Source of the DNA: Galbula dea
Lineage: Eukaryota > Chordata > Aves > Piciformes > Galbulidae
Assembly: GCA_013399015.1 (NCBI GenBank)
Contig: VWZX01005703.1
Location: 310,001 to 374,000, forward strand
Reading direction: 5' to 3'
Length of the DNA: 64,000 nt
The position numbers were made by a program, and so were the translations under genes. The notes under the pieces are model-generated. The model had not been told where the DNA came from. It was given only the letters and a program-made list of their open reading frames with translations, and did not search any database. Shown piece after piece: positions 1-14,800 of the stretch (position 1 is its first letter; every line of letters starts with the position of its first letter).

Positions 1-2748
1 GGTCCTACAAAGGTAAAACTCCCACATGCTTGATGAGGTCTTCTGATGTTCTTGTGTATACAGTGCTGTTTTGTTAAGCCCCAGATTCAACCCTGCAGCA
101 AGCTGGCATAGGTTATTTAACAAATATTACAGGTATGTGTGCAGGGAAGCATTAGACCAGAAAATACAGGGACTTTTCATTGGAGTAGTCTGTCACCATC
201 TGCTTCGATTCTGGGGTTTATGTATGAGCTTTTCTTCTGCTTGGAAAGCTCTTACCAGAAATTTTGCAGGATTTCTCTTCTGAGCATATTCATGGGATAT
301 CTGCCAGATAGTTTCAGTCACCCCTCTTTGGTTTCTAATAGAAAACTGGTAGTCCTGGAGCTGGCTGATCCTTTAAAAACAAGAGGCAGGAAGCAGGCTC
401 TCTCTGGATATATACAGGAATGGGAACAGTTTTTTTCCTAGTTCACCCAGGCCTGAATAGGCACTTAAGGTAAAAGGAAGACCCTCAGCCAGGGCTAAAA
501 AATACTGTTTGTATCCAATGAGAAGAATTTCAGCTGAAGTGCTTAGTTCATACAGCTCCAGCCCTCTCAAACCTGAGGGGATCCAGATGCATTGGGAGTT
601 CTGGTGTTTTGGAGACTGAACACTGCTGTTTGCTGGAACAACAGCCTGAGTCCCCAGTTGTCTCTCTTTGCTGCTTGCCCTTGCAGCAGGAGGGCTGACT
701 GTGTGTCTGTGATCTTTGTGGGCTCTCTGATTTCCCTCCTGCATTGTTCAGCCTCCCTGGAAAAGATGTACCAGGAAAGCACCTTCCATTCACAGGCAGG
801 ACCCGAGCATACTCTCTTGCAGATGCATTTACCCACATCCTGCCTTCCAGAGTTGACTTTGGATAGATGCATGACCTTTGGGTGCTCATGAGCAGTGGAA
901 ATGGCTGCAGACTTCTTAAAAAAAAGGCAGGTTTTGCAGTGGTTAGAGCAAAAAGAGTAGTTTCTTCAGACAGTTAGTGTTATCCAGCCTTGCTGCTCAC
1001 CTCTGGCTGTGACAGGCTGGATATTCCTCTTGGCTCATTAGAGTTGCACATTACTTCTGCCCTTTGTTTTTAGGGAAGTCTGTGGAGGGGAGTCAAGGTG
1101 CAAGGGTCAGGTATGAGTGGGTGGCACTGCTGTTACAGCACCATGTTGACATGCTGAGCAGATGCTCTTTGGAACACAGCTGGTGAAGGGAGTGTTCTTT
1201 ACCCCCAAGTGGATGGTGTTGCTCTCCCAACAGAGCATCCTCTGCCCACAGGAACTTTGTGACTCAAACTTGGTTTTCTGGGAAGAATCAGTCCAAGCTA
1301 GACCCTGGTTCAGGGCCCTTCAGCATCCTTGGGAGCTGGAGAAATGTAGCCTGTCTCTATTTTGGCTTCCATGTCTAAAGAAGGAGATTATTAATATTAC
1401 CAAGCTAAGATGGATGTGGTGTGAGGTCACTGTTTAGCACCTGCCAAGATTTTTAAAGAGAGAAAATTCAATTTTCCATGAGACAAACAAGGCTTACAAA
1501 CAGTTTACACATATCTCCATAGCTTGGAAATATTGGAATGCAGTGGTAGCTGTGGTGAGTATTCTGTTTCAGGCTTACTGTCTGGCTACAGCCCCTGAGG
1601 CTGCCAGTTAATGCCCTTTTTTGGGGTTATTTTGAAAGGCTCAGTTGAAATGTTACGGTATTATACACCTCAGCTGGTATTTGCTAATCCTGAGGTTTAT
1701 TTTGCCTAACATCCAGGTTGGGCATTTCTTAAAGATTCTTTCAGAATGACTTTGAAGAAATGCTTCCTGTGCAAGATAATATTTGTGGAGATCAAACTGT
1801 TACTTGGGTCATTGTTCTATTGAATAATGGGAGATTTTTCTGGAGGACCTTTCTTATCTGACAGTAAAGCAAAGTAGAGTGAGTCAGTTCCTTGGTGCAA
1901 AAAGCATGGTTTTTTTGTTGTTTAAAACTGCAAGGTGTCTCAACTGTTTAATATTATTTTTCCAAGAGACTGAAAGAACATGGGAGATGAAGTTCACATT
2001 AACTGGCATCACATTAGAAAGCTCATTTGGTATAGTAATTACTCCAGATCCATAGATAAAAGTTATTACAAATCAAGGTCTACTGAACTATTTATGACAG
2101 TATGAGACAGTAATAGACCCTGTGCATTTCCTGAGGGGAAGACAAAGCCCACAAATTTTTGGGTTGGTTCTGCTCATAAAAAAATATCTTAAGACATATA
2201 GGCAGAAGTCCCTAAAAAAAAGATAAGCTGAAAATACAGAATTGAGTCAAAAAATGAATATTAATGCTTCTTTTGGAGGCTCTATGTTCAGTGTTCACTT
2301 TGATACACTGAATATTGTTCAATTCATAACAATTTGTTTACCAAGCTCCACTTGGGAGCTCTTTTCAATTTTCCTCTATCCCCTTTTAACAGTCTGGAGT
2401 AGAATGTACTTTCTGTCATAAACCAGAAATCAAACTCTTTGTGGCTTTGGCCAGCAACTCCCACAGAGTGAAGAGAGTTGATCCAGCCTTGGCCAGATGG
2501 TGAAAAGCTTCTCTTGGGTCATGATGGCTTGTATTACAGCACATTTGCCTTCTGCCAAAGCACCATTTTGCTCTTCCAGAGCAGAAGGTGAGATGATGTA
2601 AGCTGTTCAGCAGTAGCATGCTGATTTACAGCAGCTGGAGAGGTAGTTCAGAGTCTTTAGAAGAGATTTCCCCCCTGCCATGGGCAGCAGAAGGGTGGTA
2701 TTTAGGCTAGGCACTGACCTGGAAAGATTTCCTTACATCATCCTGCAG
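1..2748 (+). other. PLCD1: PLCD1 intron (3' part), no exon seen
   Basis: Intron preceding the first PLCD1 exon in the window. I looked for the PH-domain exons that should come just before the EF-hand exon and found no matching peptide in any frame. Short open frames here (up to 123 codons) look like chance. No clear repeat was recognised. Confidence 0.7.
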
Positions 2749-2878
2749 CTGGATTCACACCTGCCTGCGGAAAGCTGATAAGAACAAAGACAACAAGATG
2801 AGCTTGAAAGAGCTCAAGGACTTCCTGAAAGAAGTGAACATTGAAGTAGATGACTATCATGCCAAGAAGATTTTCCAG
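2749..2878 (+). CDS. PLCD1: PLCD1 exon 4: first EF hand
   Basis: Acceptor cctgcag and donor gtaatg. The first base completes a codon. The exon then encodes WIHTCLRKADKNKDNKMS onward, 43 residues to KKIFQ, including a canonical EF-hand Ca2+ loop with Asp, Asn, Asp at positions 1, 3, 5 and Glu at 12. It is 130 nt long and ends in phase 0. Confidence 0.95.
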
Positions 2879-5800
2879 GTAATGAGAGTTAGCAGATAAA
2901 GATATTTGCTGCTGGCTGGGATCAAGGTCTCCCACAGCTTCCAGCTTTGGTTGGAGACCCAAGCTAAAGTGAACTCCCAGCATCTTTTCTTATACCAAGG
3001 AAGGACTTTTGGGTTTTCGTGCTTAGCAAATTCTCACTAACAGCTAAGTTAGACCAGCACAATGCTTTTGATGAAGGTGTGTTAGGTCTTTCTTTACCAC
3101 AGATGCTTAATTTTGCCAGGATTTGGAGAAGAAGAGATGCAAACAGGGATAGTGTCAGAAAAAGGGAAATGTGAAGTTCAAGTGCACTTTGAGTCCCAGA
3201 TGTTTTGGAAGTTCTGCATGCCACAACCACATGTCAATGCCTAAATCTGGCTGAAATTGCTTTACTTACAATTATGATCCTCACCTTCTCAGAGGAGGAG
3301 AGTGCCAAGTGGCAGGTACCAACAAAAAGGAAGTGCACATTGGGGGAAAAACCTCCCAGATTCATGAGAGATATGTAACATTGCAGCCAAGCCTGGACTA
3401 GTCTGGTTGATTTAATAGCCCAAGGCATATTTAATCTGGTCAATTTAAACTTGTCTAAATTCTAAAGATTCAGCTTGAGAATTGGCTGAGCCTGTCAGAA
3501 GATAAGAAAGGAATGAAAATTTCTCACTTGCTAAGCTTTGGGTTTCTCTTTGAAGAGGATTTCCTGCTGAGGTGAGATAAAACATCTGGATAATTTCCAA
3601 ACTTCCAGCCTGCCTGAAGCAGGATTTGTTCATGAGTGGGCAGTTTCATAAATGCTTTTTCTGGTCAGTGGTAAATGTGGGTGGTTTTGGGCACCAGGCA
3701 ATAGCTCTTCTGCTCCTTCTTGTAAGCAGGTAGAAGGGAAGATTGGCAAGATCTCACTAGGACCTTCCCCCACAGCAGGTACAGGTTTCCTAATCCTTGC
3801 TTTATGGAGGTCTTTTTCTCTGGTAACTGCAAAAATTAGGGGAAGGATGTCAGCAGATTTTAAAGCTTGCAAAATCTTCCAGATGTCCTGGCTGCTCTGC
3901 CTGGCATATCCTGTTCTTTATTCCCTGCTCAGGAAAACCCTGGAAGAATAGCAGTAAGACTGCAGTTGTTGTGATTGAATTAGATGTCGCCAGTGCAGGC
4001 AGCAATAGTGAAAGTGGTCACCAACACTTAAGCTTCCTTTGCAGTAGGTGTAGGTCAAGCCAATAATGCAGACCAGGGTGTGAATCACCTCATCCTACAG
4101 GATACATATGCCAGGTGAATCACTCCCTACATCTTCCAGCATCAAACACCTGAAAAGACACCCTATTTTTTCAGAGGCACAGCCTTCTCTCCATTCAATG
4201 AACCTCTTTTGCTATTGCAGTACTTCCAAGTGAGTTCTAGGAGTGGAAGCTTGAAGTTCAATTCTTTTGCTTAAGCACTCCAAGTAATTACTAAACCTTA
4301 ATTCATCCCATCTAAATGCAGTCAGCTAGTTCAAGAGTCCTCATTAGGCATGTAGTTGTTATAAGTATCCTGTCTAGCCACTGGAAAGAGAGGCTCTTTG
4401 GAGGTTAATTCGATCTCTTCTAGGTTCAATTGCCTCCAGGAAGTCTGACTCCTGAAGCAGTGACACTTCCAGTTTGCATACTGCCTAAACTTAAATGGTC
4501 TGAGGGACATTACAGTGTCTTAAAGGGGTGATCTGTTCTGTCTTAGTGAGTTTTTCTTCATTTAGTCACAGGAAGGAAGGGTGATCAAGGGTTCAAGAAG
4601 GAGCTACAGGGGATGTTCTCACATTATTCTTGCTTTTCATCACAACTCTGTGACCCAATCTAGGTTTTAGACACACCTGAGTAAGACATAGGCAATGCAG
4701 CCAGAAACTGCAAATCTCCTCTAGTTGCTCACTTCATTTTAACCTGGATAGTCATACTGATGCAGCAGAAAAATGGTGAATTCTGAGGAAGAATTGAACC
4801 TGGGAATATTTTAAATAAACTGGAAAATTTCACTGTTGGAAAAGCTTCTGTCTTTCATGGAGACAACTACTTGTGTATCTTAAACTCCTAATCTTTCATG
4901 GGCAGTCAAGTCCTCAGCTGTGGTGCTCTGTTAGAGTTCCTATCTAATGGAGTAGTTCAGACCACAGAGCAACATGGGGGCATGAAGCAGTCGAATTGCA
5001 GCTCCTTGAAAGAAGATATTTGATTTAAAACTTTGTGGAGGTTTTGTTCCTAGGTGGTTTTTGAATGAGAATGGAAAAGTTCTGTGGAAAGAAGGATTTT
5101 TTCATACCTAAATGTGCACATGTTCTTTTAAAGTCAGTTTTGATGTCATCTTTGCCACCAGCCCTACAAGTAACCTTGACAGTCTTTGGAAGCCTGAGCT
5201 CAGACCCACTAAGATCAAGTGGAAGACCCTTTGCACTTAACTTGATGGATTATTGGTCTCTATGAATAGTTTAAGATGGCTTGAATTAGTTGATTCCCTA
5301 TCTTCCTCCACCTCTTGAGATCAAGAGCATTTCTCTTGAGCCTTGATTTGTGCTTAAATCATCAGGAGCTCTCCTTTTAACTTACGGTCTGCACAAGTAC
5401 ACAGTGCAGTGGAGCTCAAGGCCATGCCTGGCTCTTTTCAGCACACTGATAATCTGAGTTAATAAGAGTTTTAACTGTTCTATGACTGTTGGCCTTGTCA
5501 TTGAGAACCATTGTCAATGACCAAGTGTTTCTCATTCACTGGCCAGTAACTGTTTCCAATTATTTTGTGTTCTACGTTGTGTAGCCCTGGTGCAGATTAC
5601 GGCTGGCATATGCCAGAAGGAAAGAAGGTTTTCACTCCTTCTCCCCTCTACGTTTACAGCACTGTGACAAGTCCAAAACAGAGGCTCTGGAGGATGATGA
5701 GATAGAGGAATTTTACAAGATACTGACTGAGAGGAAAGAAATAGACACAATCTTCCAAAAGTACTCAGATGCAGAAGGGTTCATGTCCTGCCAGAACCTG

Positions 5801-8800
5801 GTAAGGTTCCTCTATGAAACGCAGCAAGAAGAAGATGCTGTTGTTGCTGCTCCGGCCTTAATTCAGAGATATGAGCCCAATGAAAGAGGTAGGTTGGAAA
5901 CTCTGGCTGATTCAGTTAAAAATCTTGCTTTCTTGATTAATTGTTTTGCCACTGCTTTCTTCTGCAGCCATGTGTATCATTTTCTCCTTGCAGCTGCTTC
6001 TGAAACACAGGTTTTCCAGAGGAACATTAGCAGCTCTAGGAAGGGATGGCAAGGGAGAGCCTGGGAAATATTTCTCTTCAGTTTTGGCTTAGGTATCACA
6101 AGAAGCTAGGGAGGGGTTGATATTAAATTGACTAGAGGATGATGAAACTCCTGAGGGAAAGGCTCTGAGGGCTTATTCAAGTGCCAAGACCTCATGTGGC
6201 TTCCCAAGGTTAAGAATGTAGCAATATTTCTTTCTCCAGAAGCAAGAATGGAGGCAAATGTTTTTGAACGTGGGCATCTGAAATGCCAGTGAGTGTTGAG
6301 GTCTCTGAGGAGAGGACCAAGAAGGAGACAGCTGTTTAGGAGAGCAATCACAGGACTGTCTTTCTGCTCAGGAACTAAATGAATTGACAGCCTGGAGCAC
6401 CTTGGAGGACGTCTTCAAGAAACAAACTTAGGATCATAGGCTGGTTTTGCGCTATCCTGATATACCTGTAGGAGAGGGACAATGCAGACATCAGACCTGG
6501 ATATTAGACTGACATCTAGCTCAGCCCCTCAAGTAATTTCTCCCTGAAATTGTGTTATTTTGCATTTAGACCTTGCAAATCAATGTGTTCATTGGATAAT
6601 CTAGACAGGATTTATCTGACTCTGTTTAGACATCTGACAACTTCTCTGTGTTGGCATGAAGGAAGCTTGAAGTGCTCACATGGAGATTTTTATACTGTAG
6701 ATCTCTAGTGACAGGGGAAGTAAGTGCTGCTTTTGACACTTTTAAGGACAGTAATTGTTGTAAAAAGCCATGCCTGTAAAGGGGTTGTAAAAGCATTTTC
6801 AGGCAGATGAAGCTGTCACCATCATCTGGACAACGTCAATATTTTTACTCTAAGCTGGATACCCAGGGGACACGTTTTGCTTTTGAGATCCTTTAGAGAG
6901 CAGCAAGCATCATTGTGAAGATGATGGCACAGTCTGGTGGTGTCAGGTTTTCAGGATGGGGTTTCTATCTATTTATCTGGCAGCCAAGAGGGGCAACGCC
7001 ATGACCAAAGATGGTTTCCTGATGTACCTGCTGTCTGATGATGGGAATATATTCAACCCCTCCCACCGTAAAGTTTACCAGGACATGACCCAACCTCTCA
7101 GTCACTACTTTGTGTCATCCTCACACAACACCTATCTTATGGAAGACCAGCTCACAGGTCCAAGCAGCACAGAAGCCTATATCAGGTAATGTGTGTGTGT
7201 GTGTGTGTTCATATGTGTGTGAGAGATTGACCTCTTTCTTCTAGAAGACATAAGGTTCATCTGTCCTGCTAGATGCAATAGGTCCAAAAAGTAATCTCCC
7301 ACCCCAAGATCAGGTAATGTGGGCTGGCCCTTGTTCACAAAGCAGGTTGGCCATGGTTGACCTTTTCATAGCATTTTAACCTGGGTCTCTTCTGTGCCCA
7401 CTAGTGTCCATCTGATTGTAAGGTGTATAATTACTACACTTAGGAGTAGTTTAAAATGCCTGCAATCATGTGGAGGCTAGATTGCAGCCCTCTAGCATGG
7501 TGTTTACAAAGCATGATGCTGAAGGTGTGTGTTGTGTTCCCCAGAATATGGCATGAGATCATGTGTGCAAGGAGCTTACAATGTGCAAAGATTTCTGGGA
7601 TAGAGCTGCAGGACTACGTAGGGACTGGAAAGAGCCAAAATTATGCATGCTGCTGTGATGTTTATGACCTGTCTTTTGGGAGTAGCTCCTGGCATGGACT
7701 ATCGTGGAACCATGCTGGGGTTTATTTTGGAGAGACATAGTTGGAACAGTCCAAAACAAGAGGTGGTATGTGAGCTAATGCAGCAGTGTGGGTGACCAGG
7801 AAACTTATGCTTGGTTCCTCTTTAGTAGCTCAGATGCTCCCATAATGTCCCTAAACAGAACTTTAGGTGTTGCCTACTTCTGCCTTTAACAGTGGCCTTT
7901 GTGTAATGTCTCACGGCCAGATGTTTGCAGTGGCCTTTACAAACTTGCACAAGCATCTTCCATTACTTCTGCCATGACCTATGCTATTATCAAATGAGAC
8001 TTTCCTTACAAGCAGCCAATGGCTGCCATTCTGTCTTTGTTTATTACTAACCTGATTCTCAAGGAACACTGATTGTCTACAGTTACAAGCTCAAAAGAGT
8101 AGAGAGTGAAAGGTGATTTTCAGTAGCTGTTTGAATTCCTTTTACAGTATCTTGAAAATACAGAATTATGTTTTGGTTGTAAAAAAAAAAAACCAAACAA
8201 ACCAAAACCAAAAATCCATCTCATAATTCTGGATCAGGTTGCTCACAGAAGCTGTGGGTGCTCCATCCCTGGAAGCATACAAGGCCAGGTTGGGTGGGGC
8301 TCTGAGCAACCTGGTGTACTGGATGGTGTCCCTGCCCGTAGCAGAGGGGTTGGAACTAGGTGCTCTTTAAAGTTCCATCCAACTCAAACCATTCTGTGAT
8401 TCTATGATTCTTATTGCAATGGGTGAAAGGAGTTATGTTATCTGAAACATATAGGGAGCTACTGTAAAAGAGACAAACCCATGTCCTAGACAATTAAGTC
8501 TGTACAGGGGGAATCTATATTTGAAAATAAATTAAAATGCAAGTATGCAGGTATAGAGGTAAGAGTTTCAGGTGGAAATTCAGTCTGTAGAAACAGTTTG
8601 GGAAATGCCCTCAGCAGCCTTTCCAGCTGTGATGGAGTTCCCACAACTCTTCCCACAACAACTGTGAGGATTCAGCTCTCATTTCTTGTCAGATCTAGCT
8701 GGAGAAGTCACATCATCCAGGCTTCATGGCTTGACTTCTAAGACTGACTGTCTTGCTGTCTTTCTTCCAGTGCAACCACTCTTGATTTTCTCTTCTCTTC

Positions 8801-11800
8801 ACCACCTTTGGGAAAAGGCTTGGAGCATAGTCATGAATGTCCTTTCTCATCCAGAACTTACTATCTTGTTTGCTTTGGATAATTCTTACCTTGGACTTTC
8901 AGCACCTCCTTTCTCAAACCCCACTGTGCTTTCCTTGCTCAGTCCTGAGCTGTCTTTGCTGACTCTGAGCTCTCCTGATCCCATCCTTTTTCCATCTGCT
9001 TCCCCATTTTTCCTATTCCTCCTTTCTTCCCCTTGCTCCCTAAACTTCTTGCCAGCCTTCCCAGGCAGTACCTGTGCCTGAGGCACCCTCAGTTTGAGAT
9101 GGAGCAGAAGGTTTAGAACCCAACCAGGTCCTTCTTTGTTTCCAGAGCCCTCACCAAAGGCTGCCGCTGTGTGGAACTGGATTGCTGGGATGGCCCTAAC
9201 TCAGAGCCCATCATTTATCATGGCTACACTCTCACCTCCAAGATCCTCTTCAGTGATGTCATTAAGGCCATCAAGAACTATGCCTTCAAAGTAAGGATGA
9301 GGGACCCTCAAAGATTTCTTCTATTGCACAATCCAAAGCTATTAGTAGGTCTCTGCCCTCCCAGCAGAAAGCAGAAACGATGAAGACTTCACCTTAACAT
9401 TTCTCATGGGTACAAGATGTGTCCTCTCTGGGCATCCATGTTCTGCTTTCTGCAGAGATCCATTCCTGGGAGCTGCTGGACAGGCAGAGCACTATTTGAG
9501 AATGAGTTTGAATCTTCAATCAGGACAGCTGCATCCTGTGCCCCACTGCAATGAAGATAATGCCCAATATCTTGAGCATAATTGGTGGGAAATGCAACAA
9601 GCCCATGGTTTGTGTGGCTTAAATGTCTCTGGGTCTCTTCCTAGTTTATAGGAACTCATGTGCATGTATTTGGGAGGGACAGATGTGAAGGACTGCTTCA
9701 ATTCTGCTCTAAAAGAAATGAGCAGGTATGGAGTCTGGAATGGCAGTGCTGGGCCAGCAGTCTTTAAAAGCCTTGGATCTGTCCAGACTCACTGAGCTTT
9801 CAGCTGTTTTCACTCACTGCACTTGAGAACTAATTTAAAGTTTCTTTTGGGGCTATAAAAGAGTGACAATGGCAATTCCTTCAGCACACAAAATGTCTGG
9901 GAGTGCTGAGGGCACAGGGAACCAGCTCAGGCCTATAAACCAGTGGATGAAAGGATTCTTGTGACCTAAGGTTTTGAGCAAACCCAGGCATTTCAAAGTC
10001 TTCCTTCCTAGTCCTCCCTCTGAGGTGGAAAGATGCTCTGACCCACAGTGCAGCTGGAGACTGGAGGCATAAGGAACTTCAACAAAGTGCCCCAGCAAGT
10101 CTGTGAGAGGCAGCCTGATGCCCTATCCATTAAATCATCATCTCTGGAAGGCATCAGCAGAGATTTGAGTAGCTACTTCATGGTTAAATTAATCCATTTT
10201 TAGCAAATGCTTATTGTAGCAGAACACTAGACCATTTCCAGAGAAAACAGTGGTAGAGTTCATATCAGTTGCTACAGACTGGTGAAATTGCAGAGTCCAC
10301 TGATGATATGTGTTGCTGTCTTGTTCTAGACCTCACCATACCCTGTCATCATCTCCCTGGAGAACCACTGCAGCGTTGACCAGCAGAAGGTAATGGCTCA
10401 GCACATGACAACAATCCTGCAGGACATGCTCTTGGTTGCTCCTGTTGATGGAAACAAATCCCAGTTCCCCTCCCCAGAGGTAAGCAAAGCAACTCTAGCA
10501 CTATCTGTCTTCTGAAGGTGTGAAGAGAGAGAGGGCTGTCTTCTTGGTGGGTGCCCAGTAGTGCCCTTTTCATTCCTGTGAACCATGGCAGCTGGGAGCT
10601 GAGCTCAGGCCCTGCAGAGGGAAGGAGACATATAGCCCTCACCAGAGGACTACCACTCTAAAATTATTAGTTGAGAATGGAAAAATTGGAAATGGAATCT
10701 TGATATGGAAAAAAACTTCCCAAACCAGAAGCCAAAATGAAATATTCATCTGTTTCAGCCCTTTGGGTTTGTGTTTTCTTACTCTCTTTTCTCTTAAAAC
10801 ACTGCAAACCAGACTTCTGTGGGGGTAGCTGCAGTTTTCTTAAATTGCATTACTTTGCTAAAGAAATAATTTGCCAAAAGTTGGATGAGCTTAGCCAGAG
10901 CTGGAAGGAGATTGTGGGTGGGATAAAGCTGGCAGTCAGCAGGGGAGAAAGGAGAGGAAAATGATCCACCCAAAATATCTTCTGTATTTGTTCTCCCTCT
11001 CCTTTTTTCTCTGCCTCTTTTCTGACTTCTTTTATTTGGGAGAGTCATGCCTCTCTTGAGACAATGCCTAGCACAGAGGGAAGCTGATTTGGGTTGGTCC
11101 CTTAGCATCAGTGCAATAAATTAGAATGAATCATATTTTTTTAGTGCTGCTGCTTCAACAAGACCTTTGCACTGGCACAGGCAAGGTGATTCCATTCAAG
11201 AAGTGACTCTCCCAGGGTGGGGATACACCCAGCATGGAGGCAGGCTGTTACTTTGATTTTTGGAAAAATCAGAATCTTCATTGTCACCTCCTGGCTTGTT
11301 ATTTATCCCTGGTGCAGGATCAGGAAAGCTGCTGGTGGCTTTTCAAAACACTGCCTTGTGACCAAGGGAATGATATGATGAAAGGAGAAACACCAGAGAA
11401 AGAAATGAGTGCTGTGTGTGTAAGGGAATGTCCCCAGCTTCCCAAAGATGTTTTTCCTATTCCTGTGCTGGTCTAACCTCCTGCTCTGATTGCCCAAGTG
11501 GACACATGGCACCAGCAGGAACAAAATGGCCCAGAACTACCTTAGTGAATGGATTTGGGCTGATATGCTCCATTGGAGGGACTGATCCATTTAGTTGAAA
11601 GGGAGAAGAATCACTAATGTAGCAAAAGCTATGTTTTTTTTTCTTTGGTACTTTTCCTTTGCATCCCTGCTGTGTGAATGAAGAGAGTGAGGAGGGCTGA
11701 ACTGCAGATGTATTTTGTTTTGGGTGGAAAACACAAAGAAGTTGAAACATTAAGGGGAAAAAAACCCAGAAACATCTTTGATTTTCCACTTCCTTGTGAA

Positions 11801-14800
11801 GCTGGCATGGGGAAACCCCAGACAACATTGTAATTTTTTTTTATATTAGGAAAAGGGTGGGCTCTGTCACAGGGAAGAGGGCTGAAAGGCTGTAAACAAA
11901 ACCAGGAGAAGCATTGCTGCAGATTGTGTTAGCAGGACGGTGTCAGTAATTAAAGGACGATCGACAAAGTTTGGAGTGGTGCTAATGATTCATGCTGCAG
12001 CCCAGGGCTGCATCTGATTTATTAGGCACCATTCAGGAGCAGTGTTGAGCTACTCAGAGCATCTAAATATCTCCTTCAGGCTGCTCTCTTTAGGTCCCAA
12101 TAATAAATTACAGGCCTGTAGGATGAAAGGCCAGAAGCCATATAAAAACTCCAGGCAGTGCCAGGGTTGTAGGGAAGAGTTGGTTCAGTCTCTGCTGCTG
12201 ATTGCTTGTTCCAGGACCTTCTACCCCCTCCCTGATCTGCACAGGGGTCTGCCAGGGCTCCTTCCTCCTGTCTCTGCATCCTAGCTAGAAATACTGGAAA
12301 AAAACAGCATTGGGAATGAGACTAAACCAGCTGCCACTAGTGCATGCAACTATTCAGCATATCAAGTGTATCTGAAACCCCTCCAGCAATTTGTTCCTGG
12401 ACTTCCTTGTTCATGACGACAGTGGCTTTGGGCTTAACAGACCTGTCCTGGTGGGTGACTCTTAGGAACATGAGCCCCCCAAGCTGGGAGGCTCAGTGCA
12501 GTGGCAGAAGCCTCTGCCATTCCACACTTCCATTGTCCCACCAGCTGACCCACCAGTCACATCCACTACTGTGTCCAGTGCCCCCATTCAACATCGCTTA
12601 TGGCAACGTAGGGCTCAGCACAACTGATCTGAAGAGCAGGGTGCCTGACCTGCTCTGCTCTGTGCTCACAGCAAGGCAGCAAATGCCTCAAGATTTGGTT
12701 CAACTAGGATCAGTCACAAGTTTCTTAAGTCAGCAATGGGCCCCAGGAGCTGGCTGCCCATGAGGATTACTTTTGCACCACACACTTAACATGAATGTGG
12801 CTTCAAATCCTTGTGCCTTCAGCCCTAAATGTGTTTCTCCAGTGTTAGCCCAGCTTGTGTCAGTCTTGTCTGCAGTGCATCTTCTTGGCTGAAGTTCTTG
12901 AGCTGAGTTTCCCTCAAATCCTTCTTTGATAATGTGTTTCTTCCCCTTTTCTGGGGACTCTTCATCCTCTGGTTCTACTCATTGGTTGCTGAAGCCTGCA
13001 ACACTTCAGTTTGCAACTAGGCTGAAAAACATAGCTAAATGGAGATGTGGTATCAATTAGAGCATCTAGTCTGCACATGTCCTCATGAATGGGAACATGT
13101 TATTCCTCACAGCTTTTCAGAAGTCTGGGGAGGTGGATATCTTCATCCTGAGAGTGGGATGTAAGGTGGCAGTGCTCAGAGCCTGTATGTCCATGTATGT
13201 GAGCATTTCACTTAGGGCTTCTTTTAAGAAATAGTTAATACAGTCAAGGGAGCTGGAGGTGTGGTCCACCTCCATGTAAGTATTTGTTTAAATAGACAAG
13301 AAGAATCACACCCTAGGAGTGTTTAGTTCTCTCTGTTGATTCTAAAGGAGGTGTTGAAGGCACAGAAAGTGCGATGAAGTAGATTGCTTTACAATTATTC
13401 CACTGCCACCAAGATGAACACTGGAAATCAGACCTTGCCATAGCTTTCAAGTTGCTAATAGGGGCAGGAAGCTTTCAGGTAGGATAAATGTGGATGTGAA
13501 TCTTTTAAAGTCCTCTAGCCATTACAGCTTTGCTCCTGATAAAGTCATCAGTGCTTTGGTTTAAGATGGTTTCTCTGTCCCAATCCACAGACTCACAAAG
13601 GAAGCAAAGCCATGAATCAGAACTATTTCCCTTGCAGGGCTGAGCTTGTTCAACATGCAGTAGAAAAAGTGGGAGAGGAGAGGAGCTCCACTTGTGGAGA
13701 ACTAAGGCAGTGTGATTTACAGGGCATGTGAGGAAGGGCAAAAGTCACATCTATTGCAGCAGCCACTCCACTGTATGTTCTCAGTAGAGACAAGTGTCCT
13801 TGTAGCCTTTCATTAGGTTGTGTTCAACCTTGGGCTTGCACAGGCAGTTGGAATAGCTTTCTGGTCTACTTGCAGAATATTTATTGAGCATTTCAGCTAA
13901 TGTTTCTTCCTAAGACAAGGGATCTGCTCAATAGAGCTGAACTGATGAGCTGAGTGTCTTTGCCTTGGGCTAGAAATACTTAATATCACATGAAGGGGAA
14001 CCAAGAGCAATGGAACAAGTGCATGTGTGTGTTTGTGTGTATTAGCTTATTTAAAAGCTTGCTAAAGAAGATAAGCACTCAAATGTAGGACTTTGCTTCC
14101 TAGCACCCATATTAAATGAAGGAAGACAATGCTGGGGACTGGCAGCTTCTGCAGGGTGGATTCAATGCAATGCTACCATAGAGTAGAACTTTCTGCAGGA
14201 AATGGAGATGAAAATGCTCTGGTTTGGGGTGAATCTTACAGATAAGCTAATGCATATCCCTTGGAGTCTGATGGTAGGTAGACTGCTTTCCCTTGTAGAC
14301 CTGGTGGAAGTTACCTGCATAGGAGGATACTAAACCTCTGCAATGCAACAGGACTCCAGAAGGGAGCCAACCCTGTAGATTTCATGGCCAAATGGGACCA
14401 CCATAACTATGGAGAGTCTTGTACAACACAGTCTGAGCTGCTCAGTGCTCTTGTGCTCATGGGAAGCATCTGCAGCATATCCAAGGTTTCCCAGAGTAAC
14501 CACAGTCTAGACAGAATAACAAGAGCACAGAGGACATGATGCTGACAGCCTTGGTATTGGATGTGGTGTGGAGACAAGGTGGAGGTTGTGTTGCTATACA
14601 TTCACTGCCAATGTTATTCATCCATTTAGGTTGGGAGTGTGCCAGAAATTACACCTCCCACGTGCTGGATAGGCTTTCCTGAGAGAAGCTTAAAAAGGGC
14701 TAGTAGCCCTACTGGTAATTAAGAATCAAACAATTTGTCCCAAATTCCTAATACTTAGTTCTCTACTGTTGAGCTGTGAGATGAGGTGGTAACATTTCTT

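Noticed and set aside
1..2700. Search for PLCD1 PH-domain exons
   Set aside because: No segment in any frame resembles the PH domain. These exons must lie to the left of the window.
8686..9081. 131-codon open frame on the + strand before PLCD1 exon 7
   Set aside because: It lies in a pyrimidine-rich intron, and its Ser/Pro/Leu composition reflects the CT-rich DNA.
13255..13273. Small hairpin (ggaggtg / cacctcc) in a PLCD1 intron
   Set aside because: A 7-bp stem with a 5-bp loop is common by chance, with no other supporting signal.
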